The translations under genes and the position numbers were made by a program. Below, piece after piece: positions 11,275 through 21,388 of a stretch of DNA of 64,000 nt. Under the pieces are notes generated by a model, which ran no database searches, was not told the DNA's origin, and saw nothing but the letters and a program-made list of their open reading frames with translations. Source of the DNA: Pleurotus djamor (taxonomy: Eukaryota; Basidiomycota; Agaricomycetes; Agaricales; Pleurotaceae); the NCBI GenBank assembly GCA_029747585.1, contig JAPEVF010000123.1, positions 38,605 through 102,604 of the forward strand. Direction: 5' to 3'. The number at the start of each line of letters is the position of its first letter. Position 1 is the first letter of the stretch.

Positions 11275-12394
11275 ATGATGGCAGATCTCTTCAACATTGA
11301 TCATTCTCCCTCGAATTCTGGAAAACGCAGTCGCCTCGTGCCTCTCAAAGAGGGTGACCACACATACTCCCATCGTACGTTTTGTCTTTTCTTTCTGTGT
11401 CGGAACACGCGTTAACCGTTCATCTACAGTGGAGCGATACTTCCAAACAGGCTGGAAGCATCCTCACAAACCGCAACCCCAAGTCCACCGTATCTTCAAA
11501 GTGGNCTATCCAGAAGCCATCTTGAAACCCTTTCTAGATTACCGGTATGTCTGCTTGATGTATGAAGCTGACATACAACTCATTTACGTGGGTACCACAG
11601 GTCACGAGTTGAATCAACGCTCAACAGTACTACGCTCAAGTTCCTTCCTGGGAACGAATGTCTACTGTTTCACGGGACGAATAGGCGATGTCTCATTGGG
11701 GATGATAAGAGCAACGTGATGCTTTGCTCATTACCTGAGTGCTTCCTCTGCTGCGTCTTGCGTGGTTCCTTTGACATTTCGAAATGTGGTATGTTGTTCC
11801 TTTCCGAGGAAATCACTTTCGTATGATGTTCATGTCCGAGTCACTTCTTTCAGGCTCGAAAAACAGGTTCAAGAGGTAGGACGCTCTGTTCAGTGATATG
11901 GGATTTGACAGCTCACTTGGGGAAATAGGTTCGGAACCGGGATATACACGTCCTCATGTTCATCGAGTAAGCATCCTTTTCCTCCTTCATTGGTGGCGCA
12001 TCACTGACACAGCCAGTAGAGGCAGATGACTATGTCTCAAACGTTACGAGCAACTCCCACTTTCGAGTTATGTTGATTAATCGAGTGGTTGTCGGCAATC
12101 CAAACAAGCGCACGAGGAATGCTAGCTATCTCACAGGCGCACCTCCCGGGTTTGACTCGGTAAGTTCATTCATTTCGGCGATTCTGGGTAACGCTGAACT
12201 TCTAACGACTATGCCCCCAGGTTGTGGGTGTCCCTGGAGCTGATCTTAATTATGAAGAGACCGTCGTTTATGACAACGACGCGATTCGTCCGGCCTTTCT
12301 TATAGTTTATAGTCACGAACCGATCCGGCAGGAACCGCGATCCAAGTCCAACGCATTCTGGACGGCAATCTTTAGCACACCCTTGGCCACTTAG
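11275..12394 (+). CDS. PARP-like ADP-ribosyltransferase, catalytic part only
   Basis: About 258 residues. Begins MMADLFNIDHSP (ATGs at 11275 and 11278), then a helical lead-in with YFQTGWKHPHKPQPQVHRIF and FLDYR that matches the same segment of the two fused genes, then the catalytic fold. H-Y-E landmarks of PARP enzymes are present: LLFHGTNRRCLIGD (His about 96), FGTGIYTSSCSSKADDY (Tyr about 147) and YEETVVYDNDAIRPAFLIVY (Glu about 213). A Cys-rich insert CSLPECFLCCVL follows the HGT, as in the paralogs. The transferase would move ADP-ribose from NAD to a target; activity is inferred from motifs. N-terminal zinc modules are missing. First intron is 11375-11429; another acceptor is the cagtag before KADDY. 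Stop at 12392-12394. Convergent with the next paralog. Confidence 0.82.
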
Positions 12395-12742
12395 TCCTTA
12401 GGCTTCAGGTGATGGACTTGCCAATTTGTTTAGGTTTTATATGGGTTCGTGGGACTTACGTAGTGTTAATCTATGGTATTTATGACATTTAACATCGACA
12501 TTCAGAACCCCTGTAGATTCGGAAAACCTTGACCCCACAAACAGACGACTCTAGAATCCTTGGGTGGATATATCGCTACTGATCATGCTACCGCGCTTAA
12601 GCGCCCACACACTCAATAGGCGCTAAGAACCTTGACGTGGTTTTTCGTTCTCACCCCATCATTCTTTTCTTCATTTTGTTTCAATCGATAACCTCTGGCC
12701 CACAAGTTAAATATTCTCGAACATAAATACTACGGCCAGCGC
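12395..12742. other. Convergent intergenic stretch
   Basis: About 350 nt between 3' ends of two PARP-like paralogs. Contains only apparent 3' UTR-type sequence. Confidence 0.5.
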
Positions 12743-14012
12743 TCAGTGCTTTACATACATCACCACGTATCTTGGGATGATCGCGTCCGCCGATGCCACG
12801 AAAATCGATTGTTCATCTGGAGACTACGAATGCAACGTGTTAGCTGAAGGGCGGATACTTCGTGCAAGATCTGGTACACCTACCGTCTGCGAGCCTCCTG
12901 GCGACTGACCTGGCTCGATTACCACATCGCAGGCTATCATGACGCGGTACGGCGAAGTCGTACAACTCGTCGCAAATTTATCTGCAAGACTCGGGTTCCG
13001 ATATGAATATATCCCATCCCCATATCTTTCAGGCGAATCATTGTCACCTATCAATGCTTACGGACTGGGGACGACTTACCTTCCCTTGTTCGCCGGGACT
13101 CCAAAGGCGAAGGTTCTAAAGGAACTCTTGATAGGGCAGCAAATTCCGCAGGATCGGAAGTCGCAGAGCACTGGGCCCTTGGTGCCCATATCGCAGATAC
13201 ATTGAGCACTGTGAAAGACTCGGATTTGCTCGGACACGGGGTGGGACGTGCTTGAGAAATGGTTAGCCGGGGACTCCACAGATTGATGGACAATACCTAC
13301 CGGTACGCATCGTGTCTCGTTCTTACATCCCTGCTCGCCGTCACTTCATACACTTTCTCGACAGACGGTGAACCCCCCTCTTTCGAGGACCACGACGCAG
13401 CGAAATGATCCCTCACTTTGTTTAATATGTCAACGATTGACAGGTTCTGGCAACGAATTCGATGAAGAGAATGACACGTACATGTTTTGAAGGCCGAGCT
13501 ATCCAATCCCAGCTCCTTCATTCGCGGTCCTAGCCGCGAGTTCCTGTCGCATGCAATACACAAATTGCTGCCTACGTTCCTCGGTTGTATCTGGCAAGAT
13601 TCACATCCTTTCACCAGGCCGATGCGTACAGCGTCCCTGTCGAATCGAGATTCATGCGGTCAGCGCGCCCACCCAGCGATGATGATCAACTCGTTACCTC
13701 GCATGTTTCTCAGAACAGAAGCCCATAAACGCAGGCTTTCCAGTGGCACGGCACCCTTGTAGCGCACATGCACTCAAGCTCGGCCCTTGCCCCCCGTTTC
13801 GTGCGCAGCTCCTGCTGCAATACGGATGTTTGAATCCCCCTTCCACGAACTTGGGCTTTATCCCGCAAATCTAATGACCAGCGTTCGGCGGAAGTCCCAG
13901 AGACTTAATGAAAACGGCGACCTACTTCACATAGATCGTCCTGTGGTTGGACCGGCATCTGTACTTTGGGTTGCGAGTTCCAGTGGACCAGGTTCTTGAC
14001 GAATGAAGGCAT
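12743..14012 (-). CDS. Zinc-module plus PARP-like fusion protein
   Basis: About 330 residues, recovered only after splicing. N-terminus MPSFVKNLVHWNSQP, then module 1 (LCE|ICGIKPKFVEGG ending YCSRSC), a module with CALQGCRATGKPAF ending FCSEKH, and CESCQIQPRNVGSNLCIAC. The helical lead-in follows (DHFAASW, VEKVYEV, HDAYR), then the PARP-like part: IRVFHSAQCICDMG, CDFRSCGICC, FGDGIYSYRNPSLADKF, and, after a last intron, SPDEQSIFVASADAIIPRYV with VMYVKH and the stop at 12743. His, Tyr and Glu of the H-Y-E set are all visible, but the usual HGT is HSA and the last part is shorter than in the two paralogs. Phase-0 introns again split CxxC of the first module. An in-frame ATG also exists at 14087. 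Role inferred as ADP-ribosyl transfer or NAD/ADP-ribose sensing. Confidence 0.78.
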
Positions 14013-14315
14013 GAAGAGAAAGTTACAAAGGCAGACTTTGATAACGACGACCCGTAAAATACTAAGCAGTGAGTGTAACATCAGCACGTTTTAGGGCCGT
14101 GCCTCACGTTATGTGACCAGACCATCGATGGTTTTACCTCTGCACGAGGACACCATGCTTAACCCAGCCAGTTCGCGGCCTTTTCCTTCCCCGGCCGTTA
14201 TTATAAGAATTCCTCATCAAGACGCCAATTGCCTTCCCCATTACCCAGGTTTTTACTAACTATTATCATTCCTATCTAAAGGAGCTCAAAGGCCTCCCTG
14301 TCTCTTCGATTCGAA
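14013..14315. promoter_or_regulatory. Short divergent promoter between two fusion paralogs
   Basis: About 300 nt separate ATGs at 14012 (minus) and 14316 (plus). A TATAAGA at 14202-14208 points to the plus-strand gene. The two genes probably share control elements; inference from spacing. Confidence 0.4.
14202..14208 (+). promoter_or_regulatory. TATA-like box of the plus-strand fusion gene
   Basis: TATAAGA about 108 nt before the ATG at 14316. Sequence match only. Confidence 0.3.
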
Positions 14316-16108
14316 ATGGCATCAGCAATCCCCTTGGCCGTCTCGCTCCTCTCGACTATGGCTGCTAGTCATCCTGGTCTGCAGAGTATTCAGAAAGCTA
14401 TGCCTGCCATTCAGTCCCTGGCCCCCTCCGCCCCAACAAACGCGCAACCCGCGCCTTCTGCCCCCGTCAATATCCCAGCTCCTCCTGGGTCTTTGTCGAA
14501 CACTGGTGCTGGCACACCAAGCACGCCTCCGACGACCTCCACGCTTTGCGAAGTCAGTTACGAAATAGAATCTATGCTTGCCGTTTCATTGATTGTCTTT
14601 TAGACATGCCACATTCGCCCTAAATTCCATGATGGCACCAAGACGCATCCTTATTGCAGTAAAGGATGCGCGACGAAGGGTAAATCCAATCATGGAAACC
14701 ACACTCATGCCGCTGGCGGCCAAACCTCATCGAACTGCGATGTAAGTAACTTTGTCTGACAGCTTTTTGATATTTGTCTCATCGCCAAGTAGGTCTGCCA
14801 CACTCGCCCGAAGTACAACGATGGGACCAAGACCCACCCCTTCTGTAGCAAAGCCTGTGCGAAGAAGTTCCACGGCGGTGGTAAAAGTTCGTCTTTTTAC
14901 TCGACAAGACGGAAGTACTAATGTCTTGATCAAGGTTCTATCTGTCGAGCGCCTGGTTGCCAGAAGCCAACCTTCACCACGCCGAACGGTACCCAGAGTG
15001 ATTACTGTTCTATGGCTCATAAGACGTAAGTTTGTTTTGCTCAAGCGTAAGGCTCCGCTCATGTTTATTCCTTGTAGCCTCGTCGAGACTATATGTATTC
15101 TCTGCCTCCAAGCACCCAAACAATCTGGCTCGCATTTCTGCAGCAAGACGTGCAGTGATGACGCGGAATCCAAGGGTCCCATGATCCTAGAAGTTCCGCA
15201 AGGACATGTTACCTTCAAGAGTGGTACGTCAAGGCTTCTTTGTCTCCTTCTATCCATCAGTGCTAATCGATGTGAACTCTTATCCAGTCGCTGACCAGTT
15301 CAAGGCATCTTGGCGACATGCTGGTACTTCCTGTCCACCCGTCCGACACGTGTATAAAATACTGTCGCCGCAAGCCTCGCTGGCGAACTACGATGCGTAT
15401 CGGTGGGTCTTCACATTCATTCTTCGATGGTTTTCCAATGACGCATTGTTATCGTGTATCACAGTGCTGCAGTGGAAAGTCGTGGTCAGTTCGTGGCTGC
15501 TGGAAGATCCGCTGGAAATGAAAACCGTCGCTGGCATGGCACACGACGAGAATGCAACCTAGGTGACCCAGGACAAAGCGCGTTTTGCTCTTCTCCAACG
15601 TGTTCTTTGTGCTGCATCGTCAAGACGTCATACGATCTTCGCCTCTTTGGCAAGAAGACCGGCTGGGGACGGTGTGTTATACCCCTTTGTCGTGTTCGTG
15701 AGTGTGAGGCTTACCTGTGCGGTCTAGATTCGGAAGAGGAATATACACTTCATCGACATCATCCAAGTAGGTCCTTTCGCCTCGCCTTCGCATCCACAAC
15801 GACTTACCCGATTAGATCGAACGACTATTCTACTAATGACTGCAAGTCAAACCTCAAGTCGATGCTTCTCAACAAGGTCGTTGTAGGAAAGGGTTGCAAG
15901 ATGACTCATGATAATACCTCGCTGCAAGCTCCGCCTGCTGGCTTTGACTCGGTGAGTGGAAATTCGTGTAGGTTGCTTTGTCAGTAGTTCAAACTTTTCG
16001 TCTATCTAGGTCTTGGCCGAGAAAGGCGGCAGTCTCAATTATGACGAGCTTGTCGTTTACACGAACGATGCCATTCGCCCTTCCTTCCTTGTCATGTATG
16101 AGCCTTAG
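14316..16108 (+). CDS. Zinc-module plus PARP-like fusion protein
   Basis: About 430 residues. A Pro/Ala-rich N-terminus (SAPTNAQPAPSAPVN) leads into four Cys/His modules: LCE|TCHIRPKFHDGTKTHPYC, CD|VCHTRPKYNDGTKTHPFC, CRAPGCQKPTF with QSDYCSMAHK, and CILCLQAPKQ ending FCSKTC. Then the shared lead-in DQFKASWRHAG, VRHVYKIL and NYDAYR, and the PARP-like domain: NENRRWHGTRRECNLGD (HGT), CSSPTCSLCCIV, FGRGIYTSSTSSKSNDYS (Tyr) and YDELVVYTNDAIRPSFLVMY (Glu). All three H-Y-E positions are kept, making this the best candidate for an active enzyme. Introns of phase 0 lie inside CxxC pairs of the first two modules. Target and partner are unknown; the zinc modules suggest nucleic-acid or protein recognition. 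Neighbouring paralog is divergent 300 nt away. ATG at 14316, TAG at 16106-16108. Confidence 0.85.
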
Positions 16109-16330
16109 TCCCTTGATCCTATTATCGCCGACTTGTATCTACCGCGCGATATCGCGCCCAAGCCAGTACTCACTCTTAGATATTTCTGTATATATACTTA
16201 TTTAAATCTGGCGCAGGTAATATGCAAACTACCCATATGTATAGCCAGAGGGACACGTCCATTTCTTGGCATGTAGATTATGTGTTGTATACAACGGTGT
16301 ACAGGGGTACTGTGGAACAGAAAATGAATA

Positions 16331-17283
16331 TCACGTAGATGACGCCTGGGTACTATTCACATCAACATGTGGAAGTAAGAGATCGCGTGTTGTACGCCAA
16401 ACCAACCAAATGATGGTGAGCATGCCAGCTGCGAATGAAAGCCTGCAGTAACCGTCAGTATCATGGAGTGCTTGATCGACCGGCGTAGGTGATTCAAGAC
16501 TCACGTTTCCAGAACCGATAAGGCTACATACAGGAGGACGAAGAGTGAGTAGATGAAAAGTATGTATGACGATCGAAGACGCACCATAGACTGCTTGAAG
16601 CTGCCTACAATACACGAGGCCGAAACAAATACCTCGGGAATAGAGCGCTGGCAAGGCCGAGCTCATAATTGATGATGAGGCGATCCAAAACGACCATGTT
16701 ACGATGATCCAGACCCCTTGTACACCAATCGAAGACCATGGTAGAGTCGCCCAAACTGGGTGGATGAACATGATAGTAAATATGCTACCAGTAGCGAATG
16801 TCCAGGAAGACGTAAAGCTGACATGGGTATTTTAACAGACGGGTATGAGGCGAAGACGAAAGCACTCACATCGTTAACTTGAGCCCTGTCAGTGCTTCTC
16901 CGGCGGGAGAGTTCTGATTGAAATTGTATTGTGCCAAGAGCCAGCTTGACAGGCCGAGCTATAAAAAGAGCATGAAGAGACTGGCGTACGGACAAAACAT
17001 CGGACTACATGCCGTGGATAGGCTGAGAAACACGAGAAATGCGTAGACGCCTTTACCGTAATACTCAGACATCGAGCCATAGGTTGAAGACAAACGAGAA
17101 CGTACCCGGAGCGTATCGTTGCAGACGAACACCAGATTCTTTGTTGATTGGCCTGGGAGTGCGTAGAAGCAGCCGATAGGACCAGTAAACTGCGCAAAGA
17201 TATAGAATTGCGAGTATGGTTACGACGAACGTCATGATACCAGCAATGAGTTGAGAAAATCTGGTGCCACGTTCTGTAGCCAT
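16331..17283 (-). CDS. Four-helix membrane protein, MARVEL-like
   Basis: Predicted integral membrane protein of about 230 residues. Exon 1 gives MATERGTRFSQLIAGIMTFV and a first helix (VVTILAILYLCAVYW); after a long intron come SSWLLAQYNFNQNSPAG, two further helices (FTSSWTFATGSIFTIMF and GVQGVWIIVTWSFWIASSS) and a last helix FIYSLFVLLYVALSVLE, followed by a polar tail ending NSTQASST. Four helices with short loops and a cytosolic tail fit the MARVEL type common in agaricomycetes. The last helix only appears when a short intron near 16600 is removed, so that junction is uncertain. ATG at 17283, stop at 16331. An overlapping minus-strand frame of 220 codons starting at 17551 is treated as non-coding. 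Role unknown; family call moderate. Confidence 0.5.
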
Positions 17284-17838
17284 GGTTTGTGGAATCCGAA
17301 TCGGACGAAGGGAGGAAAAGTGCGAAGTGCCAGTGGGAGGTCGTATAAACTAGAGGGGAGTTACACGACCTCATTGATGATATAAGACTGTGATGAGACC
17401 CATGCCAGGGCTCGTGGAAGCCGTGATGCGTCCACGCCGCAAGTAGACATCCATGGCAAGCAATGAGAGACAAAGGACCCAGAAACTTAGAAGGCACCGA
17501 TGAAGAACCTTCCAGCGCCAGTCCGGCGAAGAGAATGAACTTGATGCTCAAGCTTGAGGTTACGAAGAATCAACATGGGTGTAAGCAAGCAAGTCGACAA
17601 GCGCTCATAGAGCGCCTGGGAGTAACTTGAAGTAAAGTACTGACAAAGATGGTGTTGAGCCTGTTGGGCGAAATAAGCACCGCGGAACTACCTACAAGGA
17701 GACGAAATAATGTGTAAGTATAGACAATAAATTAGCGCAGATAATGAAGGCAAAATAAAGGAGAGTGGACGCCCGAGAACTCCGCCTGCATCGACAAGAT
17801 GGCATGATAAACAGCCGAGAAGCAGTTGACCGAGCGCA
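17284..17838. other. Intergenic region
   Basis: About 555 nt between the 5' end of the membrane protein gene and the 3' end of the terpene synthase gene. A long open frame enters it from the left but looks like a shadow. No repeats or sites recognised. Confidence 0.4.
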
Positions 17839-18941
17839 TCAACCGATCGACACTCTTCGGCGCATTCGTACACGGTCGCCTTGATCTCCAAAGTAACGCT
17901 CTGTCTCAAACCCCCAGTGAATCGATCCGATTATCCAGTCTTGAAGACCGCGAATGTAAATCGCGATATCAGCACCGTCGCTACTGTGAGTGGGTGAGTA
18001 CATATCCAAGATGGAGTGGGCTTCCTGGACGAAGCATTGAATTGTAGAGCGATGCAGGTTTGCGACGTGGTCGATAGCTTGTTGGATGCTGTATCCGTGT
18101 GTGTACATGATTATAAAAACCACATTATGGGATGATCCACGAGCCTGGTCGAATGAGAAGGACAGGACGTCCTAAAGCAACAAAGAATCAATCATCCGCT
18201 TCATCTGGGGGAGCCAAGTTGATGACGTACATTGGACCATGAAACCAAGTCGGAGGCTAATCGATTGAGTTCCGTAACTCGTGGGTCTGAGCACAGTTCA
18301 TATGGGAGACGCATGCCATGGGCGTATTCCAGGAGTATGAAAGCGGGAGAGCAACCACTCATTACATGCTGCAAATCGATGAAGGATTCCAAGTCAGGGA
18401 TTGCGTTGGTCGCTCGGTCGAAAGATTGTTGGCGCAGCCCCATAAAAAGGGTTTCGATGCTTAAAGCAAGTCGCCGTAAGATTGAACTAGACGTGGTCTT
18501 TCTTAAACGTGACCATACACTGCTTGCCAAGATAAGCATCGAGAGGAAAGCGTGTAAAAGGGAATGGCCTGACCTTCGGAGTAATATAGACGTAACACAA
18601 TCTGAGACGAAATGAGGATGGTGGATAGTGTTCAGTACCACATCAGACATTTCCGCCACCTGTTCAGGATCCATCGCGTCGAGTTCGCATCGAATAAAAA
18701 AGAATAAGTTCAAGAAGTCGCAGCAGACTCGGAATTGGCCATAGTCGACGGTGGGATAGCACATAGCGGCGAGCAGCCCCGCCTTTAAGCCTTTGACTTC
18801 CAACCATCTCTCATTGGAAAGACTAGCCCCTTCTCGCAACCAGGCATCGGAGGCCGAAGATGCTCGCCGGCAATCAGGATGAATACGAAGTTCGAATGGG
18901 CATCGTTGTAAGAGGTCCGGTAACTGGAACTCGCTAGGCAT
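17839..18941 (-). CDS. Sesquiterpene synthase-like protein, trichodiene/protoilludene type
   Basis: Class I terpene cyclases convert farnesyl diphosphate to sesquiterpenes. About 350 residues: MPSEFQLPDLLQRCPFELRI is the usual N-terminal signature, CDFLNLFFF precedes the metal-binding site, FILLEYAHGMRLP lies in the later helices, and the NSE site reads NDVLSFSFDQARG (Asn, Ser and Asp at the metal positions, Asp replacing the usual Glu). The C-terminal Arg-Tyr pair is present in ETERYFG. The intron after WSN (18200 to about 18180) restores the NSE motif. Odd point: the aspartate-rich motif expected at residues 84-88 reads RCELD, lacking the first Asp. Another intron may exist in the divergent part around residues 105-135. 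Start ATG at 18941, stop at 17839. It may be inactive or mis-sequenced at the motif; family call is good. Confidence 0.78.
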
Positions 18942-19470
18942 GTTGGTCGGGCAGTGGTAGGAGTGGAATGAGAAGAAACATGAAGGCCATCATGATCGGG
19001 CACTTGAATATTCAGCTCGAAACTGTGCCAGGTCAGAACAATAGAGTCGGTGGCCCTTCAAATTTAGCCAGCAATTCCCATGACAATAGTTTCCCCTTGG
19101 GAGTCAGATCTGAGAGGCGAGAACAGCTGATATGATATGAGTGATGATGAAGGTCCTCATAACAAGGTGTCCGGACCATACGGCCTAGTGAGAGTGTGCT
19201 GTGGGTGTGTCAGAGTTGGTGTAGGCGTATAGGGCAGAAGGGGCACCGTTGAAGGTTCGGGTAGATCAGGGACGAACAAAGAATGACGAAGATTTCCCCA
19301 CTTGGCAAAACTTGGGATGTACCGCCACCGCTCGGTGGTAGAAGACACACGCGTTCATGCATGATGGGTTATGGACACAAGGGCACCGTCGTAGAGGACG
19401 TCCCAGGGATGGTCAAGCCTTTGTAAATGATAGCATTTTACCCTACGGGGCTTTACTTGCACGTTAGCCT
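18942..19470. other. Intergenic region
   Basis: About 530 nt between the terpene synthase start and the 3' end of the first aminopeptidase. It contains the terpene synthase promoter; no clear TATA and no recognisable gene. Confidence 0.4.
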
Positions 19471-20885
19471 TTAAGACGACATTTCCGTAGCGAAAGCTAC
19501 GGCCAACTTCGCGAACTCCAGCGAATGAGACCAAGAAAAGCCTGTTGCTGCTGTAGTGTCTGCGTCGCTATGAATAGCCGGATTGTCCCCGCTGAACGGG
19601 GCCTCGAAGGGAAAGGCAGAGGGGAAGCCATTACGGTTCCAAGATGCATGGTCGGAGCATCCATACCCGCACTACATCAATCTGAATGAGGATGAAATCG
19701 TCGACGTGATACTTGACACAGGCTTACACGATCACGGACGGGAACCAAACGGGTGTAAGCCGAGACGAGACCCTCGACGAACGTTGTTAGTGAAGCATCC
19801 GTGAAATCCGTCATCAGTGCAGCAACCTCCTGGCTTCCAGGCCTGAAGCTGGAAAATTGTCAGAAATCGGTCGTTAACTTTGGGACGAAGAAAAAAAAGA
19901 CTTACTACGCGGTCATATCCAATTGCAATGCTCCCTTGACTCGGACGCCATCAGCCTTGTACTTGGTAGCGATCGCATTGCTCCCCAAGAGACCTCCTTC
20001 TTCACCAGAATACCAATGGAACTCTACGGGAGTGGCAGGCTGAAATCCGTTGGCGACTAAAACTCTGAATGCCTCCAATAGGTTGACAGTTCCAGAGCCA
20101 TCATCGTCAGCACCTGGTGCGCGACCAGTTGTGGGATTGCGTCCATTGATGGAATCCATGTGGGCCCCAAGAATAGTGACAGGCGCAGTGGCAGAGTTAT
20201 CGAGACCAGCAATACGAACAATCGTTGAAGATTGAACCCAGGAGTGGGCGAAGGCACTCGCGCGGATGTTGGACTTTCCAGCGGCGATCTATTAATCCGA
20301 GGGGAGAGATCAAAGTCTGAGATGCGTAATTAATGAAGGGAAAAGAGCATACAGCTTGAACGGTGCTGAGAATCCAACTGGAGGCATCCGCTCCAGTTGA
20401 AGCTCTGTAATATCGGTTGTTGAAGCTAGTAAGCCAACTCAGATCGTTCTGCATGTTCGTAATCGAGACTTCCGCGAGCATCGTAGAAAGAACTACTTGC
20501 TGCTTGAGGGCTCCATCTAGCGATGCAGGTAAGTCAACAGCTTCAAAAAAAGTATCAAACTGACATGTAAAAGACTCGGCTGGGAGACGAAGCTTGGAAA
20601 GGTTTTGCGATGCTTCGTAAGTCTCTGTCACGTCAAACTAGCTCATGATCAGAAAGGCTTGAAAAAGAGTAAAAAAGCAGGAAGTACGAAGCGAGTCCTT
20701 GCACGAATGAGATCCAACTTCTGGTCTTCAGTCATCCACACAGGTTCTGCGCCCTCAGCAAGTTCAATGAGACGAAGCCCTTGGGCAGCATTAGATTTGA
20801 GCTCGGAGGGCGAGATGGGCGCGGCGAACGAAACACCAGCAAGACTGATGGCAAGTGCAACGATGGAGGAGAGTCTAAGGTTCAT
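19471..20885 (-). CDS. Secreted leucine aminopeptidase, M28E (copy A)
   Basis: Extracellular zinc exopeptidase releasing N-terminal residues, typically nutrient acquisition. N-terminal signal peptide [20 protein letters not shown], then a propeptide-like part ([20 protein letters not shown]). Catalytic domain: [12 protein letters not shown] (zinc His), GADDDGSGT (bridging Asp), EEGGLLGS (catalytic Glu-Glu), LQLDMTA (Asp) and GCSDHASWN (zinc His); C-terminus [18 protein letters not shown]. All five metal-ligand positions and the catalytic Glu are kept. Introns lie at the same places as in copy B at 21389-22792. In this copy the intron after LPA happens to be free of stops, so the open frame runs through it. 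Length about 380 residues, normal. TATAATA lies 44 nt upstream. Tandem copy with the same orientation. Confidence 0.9.
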
Positions 20886-21388
20886 GGTTAAGGATCCTTA
20901 CCGTTGCAGTTCACTCAAACGCGCTTCATATTATAGCGGCCCTCGCCATGAAAACCATATGGCGTCGAGCAGCAGAGGCAAAATTCGTAACTTCCTAGGG
21001 TGATAACGGATGCTTCTTAGTCTATGGTAGCACACGGGTGGAAGCCATGTACGTACTATACATGAGACGTCCTTCCTGTTCGTGCGCTTCTTAAATGACA
21101 GAAGATATGCTGGCCATGGAGAATTGGCCTATGTAGCACACATGCGCAATCTGGCGTTGGGGACGATAGCCAGCCCAACGGATCTTCAAAAAAGTTAAGT
21201 GCATTCGGGACACGATTTCCTCCGTAACTGCGCTGTATTTCTCCGGAGAGACACTGTACAATGTGGAAAGAGGTAGCCAAGCAAAAGCAATGTGGAAAGA
21301 AGTTCTACAGAACTCCATGAGTCGGACTCGCGCTCACGGTTGACACGAACAGGGGAGTTCATTAGGGGCCTATTTACATTTTCGCTGG
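20886..21388. other. Spacer between tandem aminopeptidases
   Basis: About 500 nt. Holds the promoter of copy A and the 3' UTR of copy B. No other feature seen. Confidence 0.5.
20929..20935 (-). promoter_or_regulatory. TATA-like box of aminopeptidase copy A
   Basis: TATAATA on the minus strand about 45 nt before the ATG at 20885, giving a very short 5' leader. Confidence 0.4.

Noticed and set aside
16889..17551. 220-codon open frame on the minus strand
   Set aside because: It overlaps the membrane-protein gene in another frame, has no recognisable domain and mixes intron with exon sequence.
20515..20580. Extra 20-residue insert in aminopeptidase copy A
   Set aside because: Comparison with copy B shows it is an intron that happens to lack stops.
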